DNA of 64,000 nucleotides. Source: a bacterium (GTDB taxonomy: Bacteria; Cyanobacteriota; Vampirovibrionia; Gastranaerophilales; Gastranaerophilaceae). The stretch spans positions 248,001-312,000 of the forward strand of contig JAFYQF010000012.1 in the NCBI GenBank assembly GCA_017559905.1, given 5' to 3'. Shown in pieces: positions 49,915 through 58,355 of the stretch. The translations under genes were made by a program, and so were the position numbers. Position 1 is the stretch's first letter; each line of letters begins with the position of its first letter. The notes beneath the pieces were generated by a model. That model was not told where the DNA came from. It searched no databases and saw only the letters and a program-made list of their open reading frames with translations.

Positions 49915-50454
49915 ATGCTAAAAGAAGATGTTAGAGAAAAAACATTATCACCACAGCAAGTAAGAGCTATCCTAAATGCTGACAATAAAGAGATTGTAGC
50001 ACTATGTAAAAGAGCTTCTATCATGCCAAGAAAGAATAATAAAGGACAAACTTATTTTTCTTACGATGAGGTTCGTCATTTGAGAAAATTGCAGGCTAAA
50101 AAGAGCTTGAATTCTCCAGTTGCAGTTTCTGTTGCACCTAATGTTTCATCAACTGCTGTTACAGCGCCTGTTGTTCAAGGTCAGTCTTCAGCTATGATGA
50201 AAAATATCATGCTTTCATTGAAAGATATGGAAACAAAGTTAAGCGACAGAATTGCTAAAGTTATTGACGAAAAACTTGAAGGCATGGATGAAGTTGTTGT
50301 TGAATTAATTCGTTGCAAAACTGATAACGAAACTTTGAGACAAAAAATCATTGATTTGAATAAAGAAATTTATCAATTGAAAAATGATTTGAACAGCTAC
50401 AAGCATGTTGGTCTTGGTCTATATAAGAAAAAACAAAGAAATGTTTGGGAATAG
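49915..50454 (+). CDS. MerR-like helix-turn-helix, coiled-coil protein
   Basis: 179 aa. The N-terminal third (LSPQQVRAILNADNKEIVAL, CKRASIMPRKNNKGQTYFSY, DEVRHLRKL) is a MerR/excisionase-like DNA-binding domain with helix-turn-helix and wing. A Ser/Val/Pro linker follows, then a long coiled coil (about 100-165). It precedes recA by 34 bp in one probable transcript and may regulate it or link it to DNA. No metal or drug ligand cysteines as in classical MerR. Confidence 0.68.
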   Translation: MLKEDVREKTLSPQQVRAILNADNKEIVALCKRASIMPRKNNKGQTYFSYDEVRHLRKLQAKKSLNSPVAVSVAPNVSSTAVTAPVVQGQSSAMMKNIMLSLKDMETKLSDRIAKVIDEKLEGMDEVVVELIRCKTDNETLRQKIIDLNKEIYQLKNDLNSYKHVGLGLYKKKQRNVWE

Positions 50455-50488
50455 TTTATTCTCAAGCTAACAATCAAGGGATAAGAAA

Positions 50489-51514
50489 ATGGCAGTGAAA
50501 GATAAAGAATTGGAAACATCAAATGCTTCTGATGAGCGTTTGAAAGCGTTAAAACTTGCAATTGACAAGATTGAAAAAGATTTTGGTAAAGGTTCAATTA
50601 TGAAACTTGGGGATAAGGCTTCCCTAAACGTAGAAGCTATACCAACTGGATCTTTGGCGTTAGACGTTGCATTAGGTATTGGTGGTGTGCCACGTGGTCG
50701 TATTATTGAAATTTATGGACCTGAAAGTTCAGGTAAAACAACTTTGGCTCAACATATTGTTGCTGAATGCCAAAAACGTGGCGGTATAGCAGCTTTCGTT
50801 GATGCAGAGCATGCACTTGACCCTGAATACGCAAGAAATTTAGGTGTTAAAGTAGATGATTTGTTAATTTCTCAACCTGATACTGGCGAACAAGCCTTGG
50901 ATATTACAGAAGAATTGGTTCGTTCAGGTGCTGTTGATGTAGTAGTTGTAGACTCTGTTGCCGCGCTTGTTCCTAAAGCTGAAATCGAAGGCTCTATGGA
51001 AGATCAACAAATGGGGCTTCAAGCAAGATTGATGAGTAAAGCTTTAAGGAAATTGACAGGTGTAATTGGTAAAACAAATACTACTGTTATATTTATTAAC
51101 CAGTTACGTATGAAAATAGGTGTTATGTACGGTAACCCTGAAACTACTACTGGTGGTAATGCTCTTAAATACTACGCTTCAGTTCGTATGGAAATTAAAC
51201 GTACAGAAGGCGTTAAAGGTGAAGACGGTGATGTCGGTAACCATGTAAGAGTTAGAGTTTTGAAAAACAAAGTAGCTCCACCTTTCAGAACTGCTGAATT
51301 CGATATTATTTTTGGTAAAGGTATTTGTAGAGTTGGTAATATATTAGACGTTGCAGTTAACCTTGATATCGTTAAAAAAGCAGGTTCTTGGTTCAGCTTT
51401 AATGAAGAAAAGTTGGGACAAGGTAGAGATAAGGCAAGGGACTTTTTGACTGAAAATCCTGATATACTTGCTCAAGTGGAAACTTTGGTTAGAGAAAAGT
51501 TAGCTCAACAATAA
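50489..51514 (+). CDS. recA: Recombinase RecA
   Basis: 341 aa. Walker [16 protein letters not shown] near 77, [30 protein letters not shown] (Walker B), [10 protein letters not shown] and [20 protein letters not shown] (loop L2). Strand-exchange and SOS coprotease protein. RBS AAGGGATAAGAA. Confidence 0.98.
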   Translation: MAVKDKELETSNASDERLKALKLAIDKIEKDFGKGSIMKLGDKASLNVEAIPTGSLALDVALGIGGVPRGRIIEIYGPESSGKTTLAQHIVAECQKRGGIAAFVDAEHALDPEYARNLGVKVDDLLISQPDTGEQALDITEELVRSGAVDVVVVDSVAALVPKAEIEGSMEDQQMGLQARLMSKALRKLTGVIGKTNTTVIFINQLRMKIGVMYGNPETTTGGNALKYYASVRMEIKRTEGVKGEDGDVGNHVRVRVLKNKVAPPFRTAEFDIIFGKGICRVGNILDVAVNLDIVKKAGSWFSFNEEKLGQGRDKARDFLTENPDILAQVETLVREKLAQQ

Positions 51515-51530
51515 AGTTTATTTAAAAAAT

Positions 51531-51559
51531 AAAAAGTCCGCTAATATAGCGGACTTTTT
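51531..51559 (+). terminator. recA terminator
   Basis: AAAAAGTCCGCTA-ATA-TAGCGGACTTTTT, a perfect palindromic stem. Confidence 0.95.
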
Positions 51560-51656
51560 GAATTGATAAGATATATTAAGAATTTTTTTTCATGTTAGCA
51601 AAAAAATTTATCACGAGCTTTAATATTATCACAGATTTACAAATCGGAGGCGAAAT

Positions 51657-52751
51657 ATGCGAATTAATGCAATTAACAATTACAATACTACCCCAGTAAA
51701 CTTTTCAGGTAAAGACAAAAAACCAAGCAATAGCTTGCGTAACGCAGCAATGGCAACCTTAATGGCAACTGGTTTGTCAATGATGACACCATCTTGTAGA
51801 CAAGAAGCAATTACTCACGAGCATCATTTTGATGTTCCTGTAGATACATTTGTGAAAAAAGAATTGACGCCAACTCAAGTTCCTCCACAAATCATTTATG
51901 TAGAAAAGGAAGTGCCAGGTAAAAATGACACTATTATTATAAAAGATTCGATTCCTTATATTGTCGAGAAAAACGATACAATTTGGGAAACTAAATATGA
52001 TACTATCAGAGTTCCAGAATTCAAAACTGATACAGTTTGGCAAACTAAATATGATACTATCAAAGTTCCAGAATATATTACAAAATATGATACTATTTTC
52101 AAAACAGATACTATTGTTCAACCTGGTGATACTATCCTTAAACGAGATACAGTAACACTACCTGGTGAAACAATTTATGTAAAAGAAGATTGGAAATCAC
52201 CAGTTCCTCCAAAACAACAAGAAATTTACGAACAATTAGGTATTGAAACTACTGGTCAAGGCAAATTCTTCTTGTCATTGTCATACTATGATAGAAAAAA
52301 TAGTGTTCTTGTAAGTAGAAACTTAAATGGTATGGCTTCTTCTCGTGATGGTAAAGTTCTTGTATACAACGTAATCAAAACTGGTTGGGATCATGAAGCT
52401 GAAGGTGTAACTTTAGGCAAAAACGAAAAATTTGAAAAACATTTAGTATACTTGTCAGATGATGGTGAAAGTCTAGGTATGAAAATTATGACACCAAAAT
52501 CAGATGTAAATGTTTCAAATAACAATGGTAGACCAAACTGGACTGTATTTGAAAAAGGTAAACTTTCTACTCCAAGTGCTTGGAATGAAACATCTTCATT
52601 CTTTGCAACTCTAGAAAATGGCATAGTTAAATTGACAAACGGATTTAAACTAAAACAAGGTATGACTCCGAATGCTGTTACTACTGTTAACCCATACGAT
52701 AGCGAATGGGAATTGATTAACTGGAACGTAGTAAAAGGCGACCCAGACTAG
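51657..52751 (+). CDS. DTI-repeat protein with non-standard N-terminal signal
   Basis: 364 aa. N-terminus MRINAINNYN-TTPVNFSGKD, then a hydrophobic stretch (NAAMATLMATGLSMMTPSC) ending in Cys, like a delayed lipoprotein signal but without a good lipobox. Residues about 75-180 are low-complexity D-T-I/V repeats (TKYDTIRVPE, TKYDTIKVPE, KTDTIVQPGDTIL) expected to form extended beta structure. The C-terminal globular part (about 195-364) has KFFLSLSYYDRKNSVLVSRN and WDHEAEGVTLG. RBS GGAGG. Likely surface or exported; family not recognised. Confidence 0.68.
   Translation: MRINAINNYNTTPVNFSGKDKKPSNSLRNAAMATLMATGLSMMTPSCRQEAITHEHHFDVPVDTFVKKELTPTQVPPQIIYVEKEVPGKNDTIIIKDSIPYIVEKNDTIWETKYDTIRVPEFKTDTVWQTKYDTIKVPEYITKYDTIFKTDTIVQPGDTILKRDTVTLPGETIYVKEDWKSPVPPKQQEIYEQLGIETTGQGKFFLSLSYYDRKNSVLVSRNLNGMASSRDGKVLVYNVIKTGWDHEAEGVTLGKNEKFEKHLVYLSDDGESLGMKIMTPKSDVNVSNNNGRPNWTVFEKGKLSTPSAWNETSSFFATLENGIVKLTNGFKLKQGMTPNAVTTVNPYDSEWELINWNVVKGDPD
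51975..52082 (+). repeat. Tandem 54-bp repeat (2 copies) encoding 18-aa DTI units
   Basis: Units starting at 51975 and 52029 encode DTIWETKYDTIRVPEFKT and DTVWQTKYDTIKVPEYIT. Degenerate DTI half-units continue to about 52170. Confidence 0.85.
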
Positions 52752-52769
52752 TTAGTCGATAAGAAATTT

Positions 52770-52806
52770 AAAAAACTCCTGTAATCTTGATTATGGGAGT
52801 TTTTTT
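52770..52806 (+). terminator. Terminator overlapping the next promoter
   Basis: AACTCCTGTAATC-TT-GATTATGGGAGTT followed by a T-run. The right arm contains TTGATT, the -35 of the XRE gene. Confidence 0.85.
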
Positions 52807-52816
52807 ATTGTATAAT
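52787..52816 (+). promoter_or_regulatory. XRE gene promoter, leaderless geometry
   Basis: TTGATT (52787-52792), 18-bp spacer, TATAAT (52811-52816), six bases (TTTCTT), ATG at 52823. Confidence 0.65.
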
Positions 52817-52822
52817 TTTCTT

Positions 52823-53224
52823 ATGAAAACTTTAGCAAGATTTGTACAAGAAAGAAGAGAACAAGTTGGCTTGTCTGTTACTGGACTAGCCAAAAGAAGT
52901 AATGTTGACGCTGAAATTATTGAAGAAATTGAAAGCGGTAAAGAGTTGTTTTTGCCTGTTACAGTAAGGCAGAACTTGGCAAAGGGTTTGAAATGCTTGC
53001 CTGAAGAAATAAAAAAATATGAAAAAGATTTCACAACAGATTTTGTTTCTTTGGAGATAATAGAGAGCCTAAAAGAACTTATTTTGAATGGTGCTGGCGG
53101 TTTGAAATGCCCAAAATGTGGTGCTAATTTGACGACTAAAATCGAAAGAATGTACGATTTAGAAGACAACCTTGTTTTGCATCCAAAAGCTCATTGCACA
53201 AAATGCGTTTTCCAAATCCATTAG
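52823..53224 (+). CDS. XRE-type HTH protein with C-terminal zinc ribbon
   Basis: 133 aa. N-terminal HTH (LARFVQERREQVGLSVTGLA, then KRSNVDAEIIEEIESGK) and C-terminal CPKCGANL...CTKC, a four-Cys zinc ribbon. The combination suggests a small transcription regulator or nucleic-acid sensor. Predicted leaderless; 52787 is an upstream in-frame start inside the terminator and is rejected. Confidence 0.75.
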   Translation: MKTLARFVQERREQVGLSVTGLAKRSNVDAEIIEEIESGKELFLPVTVRQNLAKGLKCLPEEIKKYEKDFTTDFVSLEIIESLKELILNGAGGLKCPKCGANLTTKIERMYDLEDNLVLHPKAHCTKCVFQIH

Positions 53225-53225
53225 T

Positions 53226-53795
53226 TTATAAATGTTCTTTTACCATTTTTTTTATATGGAGTCTAACTGCAGGAGTAATCAGCAAATCAGGTTCGGTATA
53301 TGCAAATTCGTCTAATATTGTGATTGCGTTTTTGTAGTCGCCTGTTTTTTCGTATAGAATCCCTCGCATAACCATATTCAACGGGTTAGTTTTTTCTGCT
53401 GTTTCTTTGAATTTTTGTTCAGTCATATTTAGTGCAATATAACAGTCTGCAAGGTTTTGGTAATACTTTAAATTCAAGCTGTATTGAACTAATGCGCGTT
53501 CAAAACAATCAAGTGCCAAGTCGGGTTTGCCTATTTTCATATAGGTTTCGCCCAAGTTGTTATAATATACGGCAGAGGCTTGAGTGTTAGGATTAAGGCT
53601 TATTGCAATTTTGAATTCTTGGATTGCAGGATAATACAATCTTTCTTCCAAATACATAATGCCTTTGTTATTGTGAATACGTGCATTTTTCACAGAATCA
53701 ATAGTATAAAAGTCAGGTCTTTTATAACCTGATGTTAAAAAAGAAAATAATATTAGTGCAAATATTATAGTTGTCTTTTTCATAATACCTTTCAT
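53226..53795 (-). CDS. Exported TPR protein
   Basis: 189 aa: signal peptide (TTIIFALILFSFLTSGYK), then three to four TPRs (GIMYLEERLYYPAIQEFKIA, YYNNLGETYMKIGKPDLALD, YYQNLADCYIALNMTEQ). Last gene of the minus-strand operon; its ATG shares a base with the MBL stop (TAATG). An internal ATG at 53783 has the better SD (AAAGGT) and gives the more typical signal peptide, so it may be the true start. Confidence 0.75.
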   Translation of the reverse strand: MKGIMKKTTIIFALILFSFLTSGYKRPDFYTIDSVKNARIHNNKGIMYLEERLYYPAIQEFKIAISLNPNTQASAVYYNNLGETYMKIGKPDLALDCFERALVQYSLNLKYYQNLADCYIALNMTEQKFKETAEKTNPLNMVMRGILYEKTGDYKNAITILDEFAYTEPDLLITPAVRLHIKKMVKEHL

Positions 53796-54727
53796 TATTT
53801 TAGAAGGTCAATTTCTAAACCTTCGTATGCTAATTGAATACTGTTGTCGCTTTCATAATGTTTTTTAATGAAATTTAATTTTTTGTCATCATAGCAAGGG
53901 TCAAAATGGTAAAATACAAGTTGTTTTGCTCCTGCTTGTTTTGCGCAATCTACTGCCATATCAAAGGTTGAGTGTCCATAACCTTGTTTTGGTACAAATT
54001 TGTTTAAATAATCTTCTGTTGTATATTGGGCATCGTGGATTAGGATATCACAATTTCTTGCAAAGTTTGTTAGTTTTGCATCTCCGCCTTGGTAGCTTTC
54101 TTTGTCTGTTGCATAAACCAAAACTTTATCTCTATATTTTATTTTGTAAATAAGAACGCCTTCTTGTGGGTGTGCGTAAGAACGATAGAATGTTATCAAT
54201 ACGTCATCTTTCCCGATTTTTTCATCATCAGGAGTTTCAATTCTTTTTACGATTGGGTCAGCATTTTTCTTTAATAAAATCGCTTCAGTTTCGTTTACGT
54301 CAGTTATGTTTAAGTTTCCTGCAATATCGCCCAAATCAAGTGGGAATGATTTGCCGAATAAAAGATTAGCCAATTCATCTGACAATGATTCATCGTAATT
54401 TGCGTTTCCAAATACGTTAACAGTTGTTGATGGAATATGTAATGGGCGGAAGAATGTAAAACCTTGAATGTGGTCTTGGTGAATGTGCGATATTAGAACG
54501 GTTGCTTTGATTGACTTTCTATCTTGTGGTGAAACTCCTGAAGTTATGTATTTTTCCATAAGTTCGTTTCCGCATTCAATCAAGCCTGTTCCAGCATCAA
54601 GAATAATTAAATGTCCACCAACATTCACTTCAACGCAAGAAGTGTTGCCTCCGTATTCTAAAAAATCTTTTTTTGATACCGGATAACTTCCTCTAACGCC
54701 TCTAAATTTTATTTTGAATTCGTTCAT
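53795..54727 (-). CDS. MBL-fold metallohydrolase
   Basis: 310 aa. IKFRGVRGSYPVSKKDFLEY with GGNTSCVEVNVGG, LDAGTGL, the metal motif SHIHQDHIQGFTFF (H-x-H-x-D-H), ILIHDAQY and FYHFDPCYDD. This architecture matches the RGxRGSxP group of cytoplasmic phosphodiesterase-like MBL proteins; the substrate is unknown, cyclic nucleotides being possible. RBS GGAGG, 13 bp after the phosphoesterase gene. Confidence 0.85.
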   Translation of the reverse strand: MNEFKIKFRGVRGSYPVSKKDFLEYGGNTSCVEVNVGGHLIILDAGTGLIECGNELMEKYITSGVSPQDRKSIKATVLISHIHQDHIQGFTFFRPLHIPSTTVNVFGNANYDESLSDELANLLFGKSFPLDLGDIAGNLNITDVNETEAILLKKNADPIVKRIETPDDEKIGKDDVLITFYRSYAHPQEGVLIYKIKYRDKVLVYATDKESYQGGDAKLTNFARNCDILIHDAQYTTEDYLNKFVPKQGYGHSTFDMAVDCAKQAGAKQLVFYHFDPCYDDKKLNFIKKHYESDNSIQLAYEGLEIDLLK

Positions 54728-54740
54728 AATTCCTCCGACA

Positions 54741-55715
54741 TTATTTTTTTATTTCAAATGTTCCGTATTGGTCTTTTTCTTCTCCTGAATATAGAGATGA
54801 TGTAAATACCATTATTTTAGCTAGCTTTTGAAGATTTTTCATATTTGTTTCTTTTGTTTCTATATTAAAAACTACTTTATTTCTGTGATTAGTAACGGTT
54901 ATAATCCTAAAGGCGTTCGGATAAGAAACTAGTGATGGCGAACTAACATACAAAACATTGTTAATTTGTTTTATCCTCGATGCGTGATAATGTCCTTGAA
55001 AAACTCCGATAGGATTATCATATTTTTCAATAATTTGTTTAACTTTATCTGCGTTTAAAAGCCTATGGTTAGCGCTTTCAAACGGTTCAACGATTGGTAC
55101 GTGTGTGAATATTAAAACGGTATCATTGTTTGCTGATTTTAATTCGTTGTCTAGCCATTTTAATTGTTCATCTCCAATTATTCCGTTGCTTGTCAAACGG
55201 TCACGGATTATTGTGTCTAATACTATTACTTTATAACCTTTTTGTGGCGAGAATGAATAGTAAGGTTTTTTGAAATTGAATTGAGGATTTGCTTTTTCAA
55301 CCATATCTAAATACACTTGTGGTGTTAAAAAACCGCCAATACATGTGTCGTGATTTCCAAATGTTATGTACCAAGGGTAATTAAGTTTTTGAGCGTGTGG
55401 TAAAAAAGCACTCAATTCTTTTTCAAAAGATTTGTCTATCTGGTCGCCTGTGAACATTACAAAATTAATATTTGGTGTTTCATTAATTTGGTTAATGGCA
55501 TCATCCAAAAGGTTTCCAGATTCTGCACGGAGTTTGAATGTTGTATTATCTTCTCCTGTGTAAAAATGTGCATCGCTAATTTGTGCAAATTTTAAAGATG
55601 AAACTGCACTATAACATTGAAGTCCAACAACCATAACACTTGCAAGCACTAATGTAAAAAAAGTGTTTGCAATTTTTGCTATAAAAGTTTCTCTTCTTTT
55701 TTGTTTTTTTCGCAT
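54741..55715 (-). CDS. Membrane-anchored calcineurin-like phosphoesterase
   Basis: 324 aa. Basic N-terminus and one uncleaved or cleavable membrane segment (IANTFFTLVLASVMVVGLQC), then metallophosphoesterase motifs FAQISDAHFY (D-x-H), FTGDQID (G-D), TFGNHDTC (GNHD), IFTHVP and FQGHYHASR (GH-x-H). Periplasmic phosphatase or nuclease of unknown substrate. Start overlaps the upstream TPR stop as TAATG, indicating coupling. Confidence 0.88.
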   Translation of the reverse strand: MRKKQKRRETFIAKIANTFFTLVLASVMVVGLQCYSAVSSLKFAQISDAHFYTGEDNTTFKLRAESGNLLDDAINQINETPNINFVMFTGDQIDKSFEKELSAFLPHAQKLNYPWYITFGNHDTCIGGFLTPQVYLDMVEKANPQFNFKKPYYSFSPQKGYKVIVLDTIIRDRLTSNGIIGDEQLKWLDNELKSANNDTVLIFTHVPIVEPFESANHRLLNADKVKQIIEKYDNPIGVFQGHYHASRIKQINNVLYVSSPSLVSYPNAFRIITVTNHRNKVVFNIETKETNMKNLQKLAKIMVFTSSLYSGEEKDQYGTFEIKK

Positions 55716-56629
55716 TACGGTTGAACCTGATTGGTTAATTTTACTTTGATTTGATTGTATTGATTTCTTAATTCAATATCGTTGTTTGCCAGTAGGAGTG
55801 CTTTATCCAGATTGATAAGAGCGTTGTTCAAATCTCCTGTTGCATAGTAACTCATTCCTAAAAATTTATACACGTCAGATGTCTGTATTTCGTTAGCAAT
55901 TTTTCCCAATGAAGCTTGTGCTTTTTTGTAATTGCCACGTTTGAATAAGATAAGACCTTCCAAATATCTGTATTCAATAGTGTCTTCTAAAGCAATGGCT
56001 GTTACGATATCAGTTTCGGCTTCATTGTATCTTTTGAGTTCTGTTAGCACTCTTGCGCGCATTGCGTAGGCATAACTTTCTTGCTGATTGTATGCAATGA
56101 ATTTTGTAAGTAATGGATATGCACTATTGAAATCTTTCATTTCAAAATAGCAAATTCCCATATACAAAAGTGGTGAAGATGAATTTATACCTGAACCTAG
56201 TGCATTTTGGTAATAAGAAAGTGCTTTTTGGTATTGTTTTTCTTCTCTAAAGAAATCACCAGCAAACATATTTGCCCAGTATCCGCCTTCAACTGCTGCA
56301 GAAGTTAGGAATTGTTGTTGAGATAATTTATTGCCTGTTTTTTTAGCGTTTTGTGCTTGGAATAGTTTTTGGTTAGAAGTTACCATCGGCGAAACAATTG
56401 AACCTGATTGCATTTGTCTTAAGGTGCTTTTTAGTCCGAGAACTTGTCTGTTTTGTGGATTAATTGCAAGAATTCTGTCCAAATAATCTATCGCAAAACT
56501 ATAGTTGCCAGAAACAGCATAACTCGTTGCAATATCAAGGTAATCTTCTATCAACTCATTCGATGCAAATGCGGGTTGAGTACAAAGTATTGTTAATGGC
56601 AAAATTAATGATATAAAAATCTTTTTCAT
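55715..56629 (-). CDS. Exported TPR protein
   Basis: 304 aa: signal peptide (KKIFISLILPLTILCTQPAFA) then about six TPRs. The start at 56629 is favoured by TATAAT six bases upstream and a canonical signal peptide; an alternative ATG at 56656 has GAGGAAA and adds nine residues. Both transcripts, operonic and internal, may exist. Coupled to the phosphoesterase gene. Confidence 0.78.
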   Translation of the reverse strand: MKKIFISLILPLTILCTQPAFASNELIEDYLDIATSYAVSGNYSFAIDYLDRILAINPQNRQVLGLKSTLRQMQSGSIVSPMVTSNQKLFQAQNAKKTGNKLSQQQFLTSAAVEGGYWANMFAGDFFREEKQYQKALSYYQNALGSGINSSSPLLYMGICYFEMKDFNSAYPLLTKFIAYNQQESYAYAMRARVLTELKRYNEAETDIVTAIALEDTIEYRYLEGLILFKRGNYKKAQASLGKIANEIQTSDVYKFLGMSYYATGDLNNALINLDKALLLANNDIELRNQYNQIKVKLTNQVQP

Positions 56630-56635
56630 ATTCGT

Positions 56636-56641
56636 ATTATA
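56636..56641 (-). promoter_or_regulatory. -10 box, leaderless geometry
   Basis: Minus-strand TATAAT, six bases (ACGAAT), ATG at 56629. The -35 is weak; possible internal promoter of the operon. Confidence 0.5.
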
Positions 56642-56667
56642 ACATAAGGTTTTCATTAAAATTTCCT

Positions 56668-58224
56668 CTATTTAATTGGTGTAAAATCCTCTACCATAAG
56701 CACTTGGATTTCGCCTGCATCAAATTTTAGACTGAATTTATTGTCGTTAAATACAGGAATGTTTTTGATTTTGATAGGTATTGTCATTTCTTTTCCTGTA
56801 TATCTTGGAATTTTTACGCTGGCACTATTTGAGTTTGAAAAATTCAAGTTTCCGAAAACAAGGATTGTTTTGTGATCGTGGCTCATTGCGTATGCAAATA
56901 CTTCAGGGTTTGTTGTTTTTAGTGGTGTGAAAGTTCCGTTTGTAATAACCGATCTCATAATTTTTTTGAATTGGTTTGCTATCTGAAAATCAGTGTTTAA
57001 ATCAGAGTTTGCGGCACCTGGTTTTTTTGAAAAGTTGAAAATATCAATTTTCCCACGATGAACAAAATAGTATTCATCGTCAGTATATGTTTTTGGCGCT
57101 TTTTTATTTGCCCAGAAATAAATATAATTGTCGCCAGTTTGAATGCCATCAACAAAATATGAATTTAATGGAAGTGTTGCATTTAACCAGAAAATCATTT
57201 CGCTGTAAGAATTTCCATTGATGAGAACAGGACTCATTTCGTCGTGAGTTGTAAAACTTCCAATAACAGCTTTTTTCTCTGGATATTTTGTTGCCAATGC
57301 TTGGTTAAATTTTACATGGTTATATAAATCGTTCGCAGTTTTCCAATCTTTCAAGTTGAACCAGCTACCATAATATCCGTCAAAACCAGCTTCTAGAAGT
57401 TTATTGTATGGAGTGTAAACGCTGTAATTTGATAACGGTTTTGTCCAACTGTCAGAGCTTTCTGCTAACCACATAAATTGGTAATCTTTTTTTCTTGAAT
57501 ATGAGATTATTTCTTTCCAAAATTTAGCAGGTTTTAGTGAAGCTACGTCTGCACGAATTCCGTCCGCTCCTAGGTTGATAACCATGTCTACAAATTCTTT
57601 GTATAGGTTATAAACTTCTTGGTTTACATTATCTTCAGTTCCGCCGTTTAAAAGCCTTACGTCTGTCCAATCTGCAGGAGTTATAGGTTGACCGTTTTTG
57701 TCTTTAATAAATAAGTTTGGTCTTTGTAAATATAAATCATAAGCGCCACATGCAGGCAAATCAATTATTACACGGATGTTTCTTTTGTGCGCTTCGTTGA
57801 TGAATTTTTGGGCTTGAGCCTCAAGTGATAATGTTGATTTTTTATCTTTTAACTGTGGGTTAAGTGTGTTAAAGCTTGAAGCTGCATAGATTGAACCTGC
57901 TGTTCCTAAAGCTTTTGTTTTACCTACTGGAGTAATTGGTTGAACGTGAATTGTGTTGATGCTTGAAGCTTGTAGTTCGTCAAGTCTTTTGATTGCGTTT
58001 AAAAAAGTCCCGCTTTCTTCTCCTTGATCAAATTCGATAATCCCGTTACCGTTGACGTCATTTGCATTGAAGGTTCTAATGTTTAATTCATAAATCGATG
58101 TGGCATTATTTAAAAACATTTTTCTTAAATCGTTTACCCAAGGCTGTTGTGCTGCAAAAACAGGTGCTGTTGTTGCAAATGTTATTAAAAGTGTAAGTAA
58201 ATATATTTTTAAACGATTAAACAT
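56668..58224 (-). CDS. Secreted GH13 alpha-amylase-family protein
   Basis: 518 aa. Signal peptide (YLLTLLITFATTAPVFA). GH13 barrel: NTIHVQPITPVGKTKALGTA, region I IRVIIDLPACGAYD (the usual Asn-His end is replaced), region II GADGIRADVAS (nucleophile Asp), region III MWLAESSDSW (acid Glu), region IV FTTHDEMSP (transition-state Asp). The C-terminal beta domain ends at residue 518. Catalytic residues are retained, so hydrolysis or transglycosylation of alpha-glucans is likely, with unusual specificity possible. First gene of the minus-strand cluster; RBS AGGGGATATTAGGT. Confidence 0.85.
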   Translation of the reverse strand: MFNRLKIYLLTLLITFATTAPVFAAQQPWVNDLRKMFLNNATSIYELNIRTFNANDVNGNGIIEFDQGEESGTFLNAIKRLDELQASSINTIHVQPITPVGKTKALGTAGSIYAASSFNTLNPQLKDKKSTLSLEAQAQKFINEAHKRNIRVIIDLPACGAYDLYLQRPNLFIKDKNGQPITPADWTDVRLLNGGTEDNVNQEVYNLYKEFVDMVINLGADGIRADVASLKPAKFWKEIISYSRKKDYQFMWLAESSDSWTKPLSNYSVYTPYNKLLEAGFDGYYGSWFNLKDWKTANDLYNHVKFNQALATKYPEKKAVIGSFTTHDEMSPVLINGNSYSEMIFWLNATLPLNSYFVDGIQTGDNYIYFWANKKAPKTYTDDEYYFVHRGKIDIFNFSKKPGAANSDLNTDFQIANQFKKIMRSVITNGTFTPLKTTNPEVFAYAMSHDHKTILVFGNLNFSNSNSASVKIPRYTGKEMTIPIKIKNIPVFNDNKFSLKFDAGEIQVLMVEDFTPIK

Positions 58225-58317
58225 ACCTAATATCCCCTATAATTCAAACTTCTCTCTTAATGAAATTTTAGCAGAATTTAGTCTTGATTGCAAGTTATTA
58301 TCATAGTTTGCAACTAT

Positions 58318-58346
58318 TTGCAAAAACCGTAATTTTCGTATATAAT
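58318..58346 (+). promoter_or_regulatory. Promoter of ROK kinase copy 2
   Basis: TTGCAA (58318-58323), 17-bp spacer, TATAAT (58341-58346); nine bases then ATG at 58356 with no SD. A near-leaderless mRNA with a 0-3 nt leader is predicted. Confidence 0.65.
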
Positions 58347-58355
58347 CCTATTACT

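Noticed and set aside
51975-52170. Possible CRISPR-like direct repeats
   Set aside because: The repeats are in-frame coding units without unique spacers; a protein repeat.
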